This document shows positions 44,057 to 52,960 of a stretch of DNA of 64,000 nt, piece by piece. The DNA comes from Winogradskyella helgolandensis. Lineage in GTDB: Bacteria > Bacteroidota > Bacteroidia > Flavobacteriales > Flavobacteriaceae. The notes under the pieces are model-generated. The model searched no databases. It was not told where the DNA came from and saw nothing but the letters and a program-made list of their open reading frames with translations. Each line of letters opens with the position of its first letter. Position 1 is the stretch's first letter. The stretch spans positions 310,001 to 374,000 of the forward strand of contig NZ_JABFHO010000001.1 of NCBI RefSeq assembly GCF_013404085.1. The letters are read 5' to 3'. The position numbers and the translations under genes are program-made.

Positions 44057-45445
44057 ATGCAATCTATAAAATCTTATATCAATGATAATAAGGATCGTTT
44101 TCTTTCCGAGCTTATCGATTTACTAAAAATCCCATCCATCAGTGCAGATTCAGCGTATAAAGGAGATGTCCTAAAAACAGCAGATGCCGTAAAAATAAGC
44201 CTAGAAAAAGCAGGCTGCGACCATGTGGAAATTTGTGAAACTGAAGGCTACCCAATTGTTTATGGAGAAAAAATAATTGATAAAAATTTACCAACTATAT
44301 TGGTATATGGTCATTATGACGTGCAACCACCAGATCCATTAGACTTATGGAATTCACCTCCTTTTGATCCTATCATTCAGAAAACAGAATTACATCCGGA
44401 AGGTGCCATTTTTGCCAGAGGAGCTTGTGACGATAAAGGTCAAATGTATATGCATGTGAAAGCCATGGAATACATGACAACTAATAACGAGTTGCCTTGT
44501 AATGTAAAATTTATGATTGAAGGTGAAGAAGAAGTTGGAAGTGTAAACTTGGCAAAATTTGTAGCAAATAACAGAGAAAAATTAGCCAATGATGTCATTT
44601 TGATTTCAGATACTGGAATGATAGCTCCAGATGTACCATCAATTACTACCGGCTTAAGAGGTTTAAGTTATGTTGAAGTTGAAGTTACAGGACCAAACCG
44701 TGATTTACATTCTGGACTATACGGTGGAGCTGTCGCCAATCCGATTAACGTGTTAACTAAAATGATTGCGTCGCTTCACGATGAAAACAATCATATTACC
44801 ATTCCTGGCTTTTATGATAAGGTTGAAGATCTATCAGATGATGAACGTACTGAAATGGCAAAAGCTCCATTTTCATTAGACGCATATAAAAAATCTTTGG
44901 ATATCGATGCTGTTTATGGTGAAGCAGGCTATTCTACTAACGAGCGTAACTCCATTAGACCAACATTAGATGTTAACGGTATTTGGGGAGGATATACAGG
45001 TGAAGGTGCCAAAACAGTAATTGCAAGTCAAGCTTTTGCTAAAATATCAATGCGTTTAGTGCCTAACCAAGAATGGGAAGAGATTACAGAATTGTTTAAA
45101 ACACATTTTGAGAGTATCGCTCCAAAAGGTGTGACTGTAAAAGTAACGCCTCATCATGGTGGCCAAGGTTACGTAACGCCAATTGATAGTTTAGGTTACA
45201 AAGCGGCATCTAAAGCCTATGAAGAAACCTTTGGAAAAACACCGATCCCTCAACGAAGTGGAGGAAGTATTCCAATTGTGTCGCTTTTTGAACAAGAATT
45301 AAATAGTAAAACAATCTTAATGGGCTTTGGCTTAGATAGCGATGCGATTCACTCACCAAACGAACATTTTGGAGTATGGAATTACCTAAAAGGCATTGAA
45401 ACTATTCCATGGTTTTATAAATATTTTACAGAATTATCAAAATAA
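44057..45445 (+). CDS. M20-family zinc dipeptidase
   Basis: This is a 462-residue cytoplasmic metallopeptidase that cleaves dipeptides or N-acyl amino acids with a co-catalytic zinc pair. Visible ligand motifs are VYGHYDVQPPDP (His and following Asp), RGACDDKGQM (bridging Asp), IEGEEEVGS (catalytic and ligand Glu) and SDTGM (Asp). The last ligand His lies in IHSPNEHFG near the C-terminus. The dimerisation domain insert LHSGLYGGAVANP is typical of the dipeptidase subgroup. It is a single-gene unit with its own promoter-like box and a strong terminator at 45478-45515. Confidence 0.93.
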   Translation: MQSIKSYINDNKDRFLSELIDLLKIPSISADSAYKGDVLKTADAVKISLEKAGCDHVEICETEGYPIVYGEKIIDKNLPTILVYGHYDVQPPDPLDLWNSPPFDPIIQKTELHPEGAIFARGACDDKGQMYMHVKAMEYMTTNNELPCNVKFMIEGEEEVGSVNLAKFVANNREKLANDVILISDTGMIAPDVPSITTGLRGLSYVEVEVTGPNRDLHSGLYGGAVANPINVLTKMIASLHDENNHITIPGFYDKVEDLSDDERTEMAKAPFSLDAYKKSLDIDAVYGEAGYSTNERNSIRPTLDVNGIWGGYTGEGAKTVIASQAFAKISMRLVPNQEWEEITELFKTHFESIAPKGVTVKVTPHHGGQGYVTPIDSLGYKAASKAYEETFGKTPIPQRSGGSIPIVSLFEQELNSKTILMGFGLDSDAIHSPNEHFGVWNYLKGIETIPWFYKYFTELSK

Positions 45446-45477
45446 TTAAGTGATTTAAAAACACTTATTTAATTTCA

Positions 45478-45515
45478 AAAAAGCCTTATGATTAGCACTA
45501 ATCATAAGGCTTTTT
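45478..45515. terminator. Intrinsic terminator after the dipeptidase gene
   Basis: An 18-bp perfect stem (AAAAAGCCTTATGATTAG / CTAATCATAAGGCTTTTT) has a 2-nt loop and closes in T5. It lies 32 bp after the stop codon and works in both directions. Confidence 0.9.
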
Positions 45516-45572
45516 CATTTTAAATCACCCAAAACTAATCACTTAATAAAACTATTCACACACTAAATTTAA

Positions 45573-45618
45573 ACTCTACACTTGTAGAATCAAAATATAT
45601 ACTCTACATTTGTAGAGT
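45573..45618 (+). promoter_or_regulatory. Double BlaI/MecI-type operator overlapping the promoter
   Basis: Two palindromes of the TACAnnTGTA class stand in tandem. ACTCTACA-CT-TGTAGAAT (45573-45590) has one arm mismatch; ACTCTACA-TT-TGTAGAGT (45601-45618) is perfect. Their centres are 28 bp apart. TACATTTG inside the second matches the -7 consensus exactly, and a TTG inside the first (45582-45584) stands 20 bp upstream as the -33 box. Both promoter elements are thus covered by repressor sites, 21 bp before the blaI-like start. Confidence 0.85.
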
Positions 45619-45638
45619 TAATTCTAAATATGTAAAGC

Positions 45639-46004
45639 ATGCAACTTTCAAAAACCGAAGAACAATTAATGCAGTACCTCTGGAAACTCGACAAAGCATT
45701 TATGAAAGATTTGCTAGAGAGTTACCCGGAACCAAAACCTGCCACTACAACCGTAGCGACCTTACTAAAACGAATGATTGGTAAAGGTTTTATTGATTAT
45801 AAAACCTTTGGTAAATCCAGAGAGTATTTTCCATTAGTAAAAAAAGAAGATTATTTCTCTAAGCATGTTAACGGACTCATTAAAACCTTTTTTAATGATA
45901 GTGCTTCGCAGTTTGCGTCCTTTTTTACACGTAAAACGGATTTAACTAAAGACGAATTAGAAGCGCTTAAAAAAATTATAGACACAGAAATTAAAAACCG
46001 ATAA
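45639..46004 (+). CDS. BlaI/MecI/CopY-family repressor
   Basis: This 121-residue winged-helix repressor has N-terminal LSKTEEQLMQYLWKLDKAFMKDLLESYPEPKPATTTVATLLKRMIGKGFIDYK, the canonical DNA-binding domain, followed by a short helical dimerisation/cleavage region. In the classical system the membrane protease partner triggers its cleavage and derepression. The double operator directly upstream implies autoregulation together with the next gene (2-bp gap). No beta-lactamase gene is nearby, so the regulated response is probably not classical penicillin resistance. Confidence 0.93.
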   Translation: MQLSKTEEQLMQYLWKLDKAFMKDLLESYPEPKPATTTVATLLKRMIGKGFIDYKTFGKSREYFPLVKKEDYFSKHVNGLIKTFFNDSASQFASFFTRKTDLTKDELEALKKIIDTEIKNR

Positions 46005-46006
46005 TT

Positions 46007-48739
46007 ATGGAAACGTACATATTTAAATTTTCGGTTTGCTTAGGTATATTTTGGTTGGTCTACGTTCTTTTTTTAGAACGTCAGAATAGGCATCATTTTA
46101 AACGTTTCTATTTATTAGGCGCATTGACTTTAGCTTTAATCATTCCAAAACTAACCATAACCGAATATGTTGAACCTATTGACACCACTTATGAAACGGC
46201 ACCAATATTCATCAATATTGATCCTGACTTAATTGAAATCCCGACTGAAGAACCTTCCTTTTTCGATTTAGAAACGACACTTTGGTTCATTTACGGCTTT
46301 GGTGTCTTATTATTCACATTACGTTTTGTTATTAATCTATTTAAAATGCAACATCGGATTTCTAAGAATGAAACCGTAAAAAACCAATCTTTCATTTATG
46401 TGTTGCTGCAGGAAAATCTGATTCCACATTCCTTTTTTAGATATATCTTTCTTAATAAAATCAGATATGAATCTAATCACATTCCAAAAGAAGTATTGTT
46501 ACATGAAGAAACCCATGCCAAGCAATTACACAGTTTAGATATTATTATTTTAGAAGTATTACAAATTGTATTTTGGTTTCATCCATTAATATACATTCTG
46601 AAACATCATGTTAAATTAAATCATGAGTTTTTAGCAGACCAAGCCGTTTTAAGGCAAGGTGTGAACACTAAAACCTATCAAAATATATTATTACAATTTT
46701 CATCAAACACTCAAGATTATCAATTCTCGAGTGCCATCAATTATTCATCAATCAAAAAACGATTTACAGTTATGAAAACACAAACCTCAAAAACCAGAGT
46801 TTGGCTAAGTACTTTATTAGTATTGCCGATTATTGCGATTCTTTTTTACAGTTTTGCAGAAAAGGAATATGTTGAAAAAGAAGAATCATCCACTATTGAA
46901 CATGTTGAACACATTAAAGATGAATTAAAAAAAGCGGAGGAGTTGCAAATTCATTATGTAGACCAAAACGCTGTTGAAATCTATTTAAAAAAATACGACA
47001 CTTATGAAGCGCTTAGAACTACTGAACCACATTACATTAACAAATCAAAGCAACAACAAGAAGAGTTAGATGATCTGTTTTCAGATTTAGGAGGGTTATA
47101 TTATAGAATGTCGAAAGAAAATAAAGCGAAAGTTAAACGCCCTATTGCTAGCATTTCACCCTATGCAAAAATCACACTCAATGGTGAAACATATTTCAAA
47201 AAGCAAAGTGAATTAACAGCTGAAGAAAGAGCAACTTTACCACCACCTCCTCCACCTCCTTTATCTATTCAAAACACTAATTATAATTTAAAAGAAGAAC
47301 CAATTATGGTAATTCTAATTAATAGAAACGGAGAATTATTGGTAAAGAACAATTACACTTCTTTGGAGAATATTGAGTCGAAACTAAAAACATTATCGAA
47401 GTCCTTTGATGATTCTAACTCAGTTTTCGTCAGAATCGATAAAAGTGATGCTTCAGAAAAGACATTAAAAAACGTAATCGCTTTGGTTAGAAAATATGAC
47501 TTTAAGATTATTCAAGCTGATGCACCCTTAATAGCACCTCCTCCACCGCCTGTAAAACAAACATCTAAAGGAGGTCCAAACGCTGGTGACATGCAAAGTG
47601 TATATAATCCTTCGTTTTTAGAATATATTATTGAAATGGAAAACGAAGATGCCACGTTCTATTTAGATGATGAAAAAATTTCTGCTAAAGAAGCAAAAGC
47701 TATTGCCACAAACAACAGTGGCAAACGCACCAATATGACAACTCAAAAAGATGCTGACGGCAACTATTTAGTTAAACTTTCAAGTGCTGAGAAAAAAAAG
47801 ATCTACGCAAGAAGTATTGAGTTAAGAGTTTTAAATGAAAATTCATATGTGATAGATGGCATAAAAGCAACAAAAGAAACATTTGTAGATGTATTTAATC
47901 AATTACATCAAGATATTACTCCAGAGCAGCGTAAAAATTATATGAATATTCATGTGAAATCTTCCAAAGAAATTTCGAATAAGGAAGTTTGGTTTATATT
48001 TAATTCGCTTCAGGATTACGGATTTTATCGTATTGTAGCGCCTAATCAAGAAATAAATAGAGCGAAGGGTAATACGCCTTTTGCCATTGAAAGTCACGTT
48101 TCTATTCAAGATAAACCAACAGCAAAAGAAGTTGCAGAATACAATGATTGGGCTAAACAACTAAAAAAAGAAACGCTGGCCGCTCAAGAAGACGAACGTA
48201 ATGGCAAAACTGCCAACTATCCTATTGTAAAACAAAAAGACTTAATTAAATATGTTGGAATCTACAAACGTATGACTTCAACCCAGAAAGAAAATTCTGT
48301 AGAATTACCAATTGCGGATGATGAACTAAAGACTACGGGCTTAAAATTTCCACCTCCACCTCCGCCAACAAAACTAAACCAATCATTTACCAATACCAAT
48401 GATAAGGGTGAAATTATAGAAGTGGTGGAAGACCCTCAGCCAGAAAAACAAGAAAGCATCTTACCAATGGTTAATGCTAAAACAATTAAAACAGGAAAAA
48501 TAGCTTTAACAAGAAATGAGATTAAGGATATAATACTCAGCACTAAAAATGGAAAAGTAACTGAATTTAAGTTTAAAATTCCTGGTCAACCAACGCAGTT
48601 TATAAAGAGTGATATGCTAGATATGGATGCTATAAAACATCTTGAAAGTGCAAAAAAAGATGATCAGCTTGTGCTGTTTGCGCTCAAAGATGGTTCTAAC
48701 TCAGAGATAGCACCTATAGTTATTACTGTCACAGATTAA
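46007..48739 (+). CDS. M56-family membrane metallopeptidase, BlaR1-like
   Basis: The product has 910 residues. The N-terminal part has about four membrane helices, with the zinc site HEETH (His166, Glu167, His170) in VLLHEETHAKQLHSLD. The further ligand region HEFLADQAVL and the last helix near 265-285 follow. The remaining ~620 residues are extracytoplasmic and are not a penicillin-binding sensor domain. They hold at least three proline runs (six to seven Pro near 413, 505 and 785) separating small alpha/beta segments, of which SVFVRIDKSDASEKTLKNVI looks ExbD-like. It is coupled to the blaI-like gene (2-bp gap). The signal sensed is unknown. Confidence 0.88.
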   Translation: METYIFKFSVCLGIFWLVYVLFLERQNRHHFKRFYLLGALTLALIIPKLTITEYVEPIDTTYETAPIFINIDPDLIEIPTEEPSFFDLETTLWFIYGFGVLLFTLRFVINLFKMQHRISKNETVKNQSFIYVLLQENLIPHSFFRYIFLNKIRYESNHIPKEVLLHEETHAKQLHSLDIIILEVLQIVFWFHPLIYILKHHVKLNHEFLADQAVLRQGVNTKTYQNILLQFSSNTQDYQFSSAINYSSIKKRFTVMKTQTSKTRVWLSTLLVLPIIAILFYSFAEKEYVEKEESSTIEHVEHIKDELKKAEELQIHYVDQNAVEIYLKKYDTYEALRTTEPHYINKSKQQQEELDDLFSDLGGLYYRMSKENKAKVKRPIASISPYAKITLNGETYFKKQSELTAEERATLPPPPPPPLSIQNTNYNLKEEPIMVILINRNGELLVKNNYTSLENIESKLKTLSKSFDDSNSVFVRIDKSDASEKTLKNVIALVRKYDFKIIQADAPLIAPPPPPVKQTSKGGPNAGDMQSVYNPSFLEYIIEMENEDATFYLDDEKISAKEAKAIATNNSGKRTNMTTQKDADGNYLVKLSSAEKKKIYARSIELRVLNENSYVIDGIKATKETFVDVFNQLHQDITPEQRKNYMNIHVKSSKEISNKEVWFIFNSLQDYGFYRIVAPNQEINRAKGNTPFAIESHVSIQDKPTAKEVAEYNDWAKQLKKETLAAQEDERNGKTANYPIVKQKDLIKYVGIYKRMTSTQKENSVELPIADDELKTTGLKFPPPPPPTKLNQSFTNTNDKGEIIEVVEDPQPEKQESILPMVNAKTIKTGKIALTRNEIKDIILSTKNGKVTEFKFKIPGQPTQFIKSDMLDMDAIKHLESAKKDDQLVLFALKDGSNSEIAPIVITVTD

Positions 48740-48780
48740 ATATAATTACAGTACCACTAATTTTAAAATTTTCATGACTA

Positions 48781-48804
48781 AAGCCTCTTAATTGAGGCTT
48801 TTTT
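48781..48804 (+). terminator. Intrinsic terminator after the M56 gene
   Basis: AAGCCTC-TTAATT-GAGGCTT is followed by TTTT, 41 bp after the stop codon of the BlaR1-like gene. Confidence 0.8.
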
Positions 48805-48893
48805 CATCTAAACATGTAACAAAAAGTATGTTTTAGCGTTCTAATAGTCAATCAATCAGCCTAAATTTTAGGTCAATCAAAAAACAAACACTT

Positions 48894-49994
48894 ATGTTAA
48901 AGCAATTCTTTATCCTTTGCTCTGGCGCTGACACCGACATTTTAAATGACTGCTCCATTGGCGAACAGAACAAATATGCTGGTATTGGAGCTACCGTTTT
49001 CTTTACCGCTGTTATGGCAACCATTGCAGCTAGTTATGCACTTTTTACCGTATTTGACAATCTCTATACTTCAATTTTCTTTGGACTCATTTGGGGTTTA
49101 CTCATTTTTAATCTCGATCGCTATATTGTATCAACGATTAAAAAGCGCGACAATATTTTAGATGAAATCCTTCAAGCGACTCCACGACTTTTTTTAGCAC
49201 TTATTATTGCTGTAGTCATTTCAAAACCATTAGAATTGAAGATTTTTGAAAAGGAAATTAATCAAGTGTTATTAGAACAAAAAAATGATTTAACCTTAGC
49301 GAATCAGAACCAAATTGCCGAGCAGTTTAGTCCTAAAATTGCTGCGCTTGACAATGAAATTTCAGGCTTAAATGCTCAAGTTGATGCCAAAGAAGCGGAA
49401 GTCAATGGTTTATATGACATTTATATTTCAGAAGCTGAAGGCACAGCGGGTTCTAAACTTTTGGGCAAAGGTCCAGTATATAAGGAAAAGCGCGACAAAC
49501 ATGATGCTGGATTAGCCGAGTTACAAGAATTAAAATCTGATACTAAAACTAAAATCGAAGCGCTTGAAACCCAAATAACAACGCTTCAAGACGATTATAC
49601 TGCTAACGTTGATACCTCACAACCCATTATTGATAATTTTGATGGCTTAATGGCTCGCATTACCGCTTTGGGTGAATTACCGTGGCTACCATCATTCTTT
49701 ATTTTTCTATTGTTTTTAGCGATTGAAACCTCGCCAATCATTGCAAAATTATTAGCACCAAAAGGCGAGTTTGATTATAAACTACAAGACCAAGAAACCA
49801 CTATTCAAACTTGGACCATGCAAAAGGTTGCTGAGCGTCAACTCCTTTTAAAAACTGATAATGAAATTAATAATAAAGTCTACACTGAAATTGCAGATGA
49901 AGAAGACGTGATGAACTATAAGCGAAAGCAGGCAAGAATTCTTATGCAAAATCAAGCCGATGCGTTTTTAAAACAACAAAAGGGTATTCTTTAG
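48894..49994 (+). CDS. DUF4407 domain-containing membrane protein
   Basis: This is a 366-residue protein of the DUF4407 family, function unknown. The N-terminus (FFILCSGADTDILNDCSIGEQNKYAGIGATVFFTAV) is the family signature. Helices lie at about 28-50, 53-72 and 92-112. A long coiled-coil-like region (about 140-245, rich in Glu, Lys, Gln and Leu) follows, then a fourth helix near 260-280 (LPSFFIFLLFLAIETSPIIAKLL). The C-terminal tail is charged. The coiled coil probably projects into the periplasm between helices 3 and 4. It is followed closely by an NTF2-like gene. Confidence 0.88.
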   Translation: MLKQFFILCSGADTDILNDCSIGEQNKYAGIGATVFFTAVMATIAASYALFTVFDNLYTSIFFGLIWGLLIFNLDRYIVSTIKKRDNILDEILQATPRLFLALIIAVVISKPLELKIFEKEINQVLLEQKNDLTLANQNQIAEQFSPKIAALDNEISGLNAQVDAKEAEVNGLYDIYISEAEGTAGSKLLGKGPVYKEKRDKHDAGLAELQELKSDTKTKIEALETQITTLQDDYTANVDTSQPIIDNFDGLMARITALGELPWLPSFFIFLLFLAIETSPIIAKLLAPKGEFDYKLQDQETTIQTWTMQKVAERQLLLKTDNEINNKVYTEIADEEDVMNYKRKQARILMQNQADAFLKQQKGIL

Positions 49995-50038
49995 AAAATT
50001 AGTTGTTATTTTTAGATGATAAACAACAACCAATTCTT

Positions 50039-50506
50039 ATGAAATATATTCTCGCCATTGCCATAGCCTTATCGTGTTTTAGCTGTATTAGTATTAAGGC
50101 TGATGTTACTACAGAAACAACGCACAAAAGTGAATCTAACGAACTTGCTGAGGCAGGCATACGCTTAGTAATGGAAGCACAAGAGATTGCCTGGAATAAT
50201 CATGATTTAGAAGGTTTTATGCAAGGCTATTGGAAAAGTGACTCGCTTAAATTTTATGGTAGCAAAGGCCTAACTCGTGGCTGGAACCAGACTTTAGCTA
50301 ATTACAAGAAAGGCTATCCGACAAAAGCAGAAAGCGGCACCTTAAAGTTTGTGATTAATGATATTTCAAAAATTGAAGGTGATAATTATTGGGTGATGGG
50401 TGAATACCATCTAAAACGTGAAGTTGGAGATGCCAATGGTGTTTTCATCATTATCTTTAAAAAGATCCATGGTGAATGGAAAATAGTTGCTGACATGTCT
50501 TGTTAA
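50039..50506 (+). CDS. NTF2/SnoaL-like (DUF4440-type) lipoprotein
   Basis: The longer frame from 50003 starts MLFLDDKQQ, which is not a signal peptide. The ATG at 50039 gives MKYILAIAIALSCFSC, a clear lipobox, so 155 residues are annotated. The mature part is an NTF2-like fold: an Ala/Glu-rich first helix with AWNNHDLEGFMQGYW, then strands ending GVFIIIFKKIHGEWKIVADMSC. Such domains bind small ligands or act as isomerases; no catalytic residue set is obvious. It is 44 bp after DUF4407 and may be co-transcribed. Confidence 0.82.
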   Translation: MKYILAIAIALSCFSCISIKADVTTETTHKSESNELAEAGIRLVMEAQEIAWNNHDLEGFMQGYWKSDSLKFYGSKGLTRGWNQTLANYKKGYPTKAESGTLKFVINDISKIEGDNYWVMGEYHLKREVGDANGVFIIIFKKIHGEWKIVADMSC

Positions 50507-50611
50507 AATTGAAACCACCAGATTTTAAAATAAAAGTGTACCCAAAATAACTATTTATCACAGATATTTTGAAAACACTTTATTCATATTGTTGGGTAGA
50601 AATAACTTGGA

Positions 50612-50908
50612 TTAAGCAGCAACCATTGTTTCTTTTGGTTCTTCAGATTTAAAATGCTCGTATAACTCTTTACAACCAAAGCCAATTATAGATAATTTTT
50701 TTGATTTTGTAATTGATTCATTATGTAATTTAGCTAATGCCATTACACCTGCTCTATCAATACTATTAACATGTTCAATATCTACTAGAATACTATCTAG
50801 TTCATCAAAAATGTTAGAAAAATGAGCATTGAACGTTTTTAAGTTCAGCTTATTTAAAGCTCCCTTAATTTGAAAACGATTGTTGTAATTTGTAATTTCT
50901 AAGTCCAT
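50612..50908 (-). CDS. STAS-domain protein (anti-sigma-factor-antagonist-like)
   Basis: This 98-residue single-domain protein follows the STAS pattern throughout: FQIKGALNKLNLKTF, then SILVDIEHVNSIDRAGVMALAKLHNESITKSKKLSIIGF. The Ser at the SID position (Ser about 50) corresponds to the usual phosphorylated Ser/Thr of SpoIIAA-like antagonists. No kinase, phosphatase or sigma factor gene is adjacent. It stands alone with a 410-bp upstream spacer. Confidence 0.8.
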   Translation of the reverse strand: MDLEITNYNNRFQIKGALNKLNLKTFNAHFSNIFDELDSILVDIEHVNSIDRAGVMALAKLHNESITKSKKLSIIGFGCKELYEHFKSEEPKETMVAA

Positions 50909-51318
50909 AATAAATAATGTTTAAGTGTTCATACTAATTTGAGGCTATTAATCAGTATACTTTTTCAATATTATTTAGAGGGATAACCACAATATCAGAC
51001 ATTTATGCATTTATTTTGACATATATTCGACAAAGCGTTAATTTGCTTAGATAACTTGAGATACTTTGTTTATTTTTTCGACTAACAACACGTTTTAAAA
51101 CCATTGATTTGTAGGAAAAATAAAACCTGAATCAATTAAGAATCAGGTCTTTGAAATATTATATATTACCAACTTTATGTTGATACTTATGTTTTAAAAA
51201 TTGATGCTTTCTAGATGGTATGGTCGATTGATTATATTGGTCTTTTTTCAAAACTACATATACAATCGTTGCAGCGTGCAAATTCAAATCAAAACTAGAA
51301 ACACGCGTTGTAAGTAAA
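50909..51318. other. 410-bp intergenic region
   Basis: This lies upstream of the STAS gene and downstream of the phnA-like gene, both on the minus strand. It holds one hairpin (51125-51148, listed separately). Otherwise I see no ORF or repeat; the STAS promoter should be here, but no exact TAnnTTTG box was identified. Confidence 0.5.
51125..51148 (-). terminator. Possible terminator downstream of the phnA-like gene
   Basis: On the minus strand ACCTGA ... TCAGGT forms a six-pair stem extended by two pairs past one mismatch, directly followed by TTTTATTTTT. It lies 170 bp beyond the phnA-like stop, so it could also be a by-stander hairpin. Confidence 0.4.
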
Positions 51319-51894
51319 TTATAATTTCTTTACAAACTTGGTAATAATTACAGTTAGAGTAGGGCCTACTTTCCCTTCAATATATTCCGCATTATCACGA
51401 TCTAGTCTAATATTTCTAACAGCAACGCCTTGTTTGGCAACCATGCTAGAACCCTTCACTTTTAAATCTTTTATTAAAACAACAGAATCTCCGTTCTCTA
51501 AAATAACACCATTAACATCACGATGAATTACTTTATCTGCTTCAGGTTCACCATCACCAGAAGCTTTGGCGAGTTCTAATGTATCTTCTTCCATATACAT
51601 CATTCCTAATAAATCACGCGTCCAGTCAGCTTTAATCCTGTTAAGCATTCTCCAAGCCATAATTTTCACGGCATCGTGCTCACTCCACATACTATCATTA
51701 AGACACCTCCAATGGTTATCATCAATAGCATCTGAATCGTTCATTTGTTCAGTACACACATTACATGCATATAAAACAGTTTTTAATCCGTTTTCCTTAA
51801 TATCTGAAACTGCATATTCAGATAGTTTTTCTTCGTTACCGCAAAGCTCACATTTGGAGCCACTGCGTTTTTGTAGTTCTCTTTCTAATGACAT
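51319..51894 (-). CDS. PhnA/YjdM-family zinc-ribbon protein
   Basis: The product has 191 residues. The N-terminal zinc ribbon has two CxxC pairs (CELCGNEEK near 15-18 and ACNVC near 53-57). The C-terminal PhnA domain reads DVNGVILENGDSVVLIKDLKVKGSSMVAKQGVAVRNIRL. Despite its historical name, the family has no proven link to phosphonate breakdown here, and no phn genes are near. The middle segment (about 75-120, WSEHDAVKIMAWRMLNRIKADWTRDLLGMMYM) is helical. It is monocistronic. Confidence 0.88.
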   Translation of the reverse strand: MSLERELQKRSGSKCELCGNEEKLSEYAVSDIKENGLKTVLYACNVCTEQMNDSDAIDDNHWRCLNDSMWSEHDAVKIMAWRMLNRIKADWTRDLLGMMYMEEDTLELAKASGDGEPEADKVIHRDVNGVILENGDSVVLIKDLKVKGSSMVAKQGVAVRNIRLDRDNAEYIEGKVGPTLTVIITKFVKKL

Positions 51895-51983
51895 AATAAA
51901 GTATAATTATAGTGCAAATGTAAAATTAATTAAGACTTATTATCATTTTTTCAGAAAGGCTTTCAAACTATGATACAATTTTC

Positions 51984-52949
51984 TTAAATATAGACTTCAA
52001 GTAGTTTTGCGCTTTTAGAATTAAATATTACTGAATCTGTATTTGCTGGTATTAAAATGGTTTCTCCCATGTCTACAATTTCAGTCACATTATTTATGGT
52101 AACCTCCGCAGTACCTTCAACACACATAAATATAACAAAAGAATCTAAACTGCGATAATCTCGTTTTTGATTTGACTTAACTTCAAAAATATTAGTCGTG
52201 AAAAAATCACAATCCACCAAATTACTCGTTTGATCTGCCTTTAATTGGTAATTACGTTTTCCATTAGACGGAAATGATTTTGTTGCGGCTATTGCAAAAT
52301 CCGTATGTAATTCTCTTTGATGACCATTAGTATCCGTTCTATCCCAATCGTAAACACGATAAGTTATATCACTTGTTTGTTGGATTTCGGCAGCTAAAAC
52401 ACCTGCTCCGATAGCATGAATTTTTCCGGCTGGAATAAAATAACTATCTCCTTGTTTTACTTTTTCTGTATTAAAAACAGCATCAACATTAGATGCATTG
52501 ATAGTATTCAACACATTTTTATCTACATCATTATCTTTTAAACCTAATACAATCTCGGCATCTTTATCGCTATTCATAATGTACCACATTTCTGTTTTGC
52601 CAAAAGAATTATGTTGTGCTTTTGCCATGTCATCATCTGGATGTACTTGCACAGATAAATTGGTTTTAGCATCTAAAAACTTAATAAGTAAAGGGAAGTT
52701 TTCACCGAAAACGGCAATATTCTTTTTTCCTAAAAATTCACTTTTATGCGATGCAATTAGATGGTTTAACGATTGACCTTTGTAACGTCCGTTTGAAACT
52801 GTAGAAATATTGTCTTCAACACCAGAAATCTCCCAGCTTTCACCAACATTATTTAAATTGGTTTTTTTATGTAATAGTTTAGACAACTTTTCACCTCCCC
52901 AAATTTTTTCTTTAAGTATAGGTGCGAATTTTATAGGATATGCTTGCAT
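51984..52949 (-). CDS. manA: Class I mannose-6-phosphate isomerase
   Basis: This enzyme interconverts fructose-6-phosphate and mannose-6-phosphate, supplying GDP-mannose precursors. The 321 residues form a cupin fold with zinc-site motifs KIWGGEKL, ESWEISG, SVQVHPDDD, GKTEMWYI and the catalytic-region GKIHAIGAG. Length is that of the short Bacillus-type class. It lies 11 bp downstream of the short GT2-like gene on the same strand. It may therefore belong to the polysaccharide cluster, where mannose-6-phosphate would feed sugar-nucleotide synthesis (context inference). Confidence 0.93.
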   Translation of the reverse strand: MQAYPIKFAPILKEKIWGGEKLSKLLHKKTNLNNVGESWEISGVEDNISTVSNGRYKGQSLNHLIASHKSEFLGKKNIAVFGENFPLLIKFLDAKTNLSVQVHPDDDMAKAQHNSFGKTEMWYIMNSDKDAEIVLGLKDNDVDKNVLNTINASNVDAVFNTEKVKQGDSYFIPAGKIHAIGAGVLAAEIQQTSDITYRVYDWDRTDTNGHQRELHTDFAIAATKSFPSNGKRNYQLKADQTSNLVDCDFFTTNIFEVKSNQKRDYRSLDSFVIFMCVEGTAEVTINNVTEIVDMGETILIPANTDSVIFNSKSAKLLEVYI

Positions 52950-52960
52950 GATGTTTTTAT

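Noticed and set aside
50003..50038. Upstream start for the NTF2-like gene
   Set aside because: The ATG at 50039 begins a clear lipoprotein signal peptide, while the longer form would bury it.
51319..51894. Phosphonate utilisation gene
   Set aside because: The PhnA name is historical; no phn pathway genes are nearby and the domain alone does not imply phosphonate metabolism.
51566..51973. 135-codon plus-strand frame
   Set aside because: Antisense to the PhnA-like gene, Ser/Leu-rich low-information translation, no promoter.
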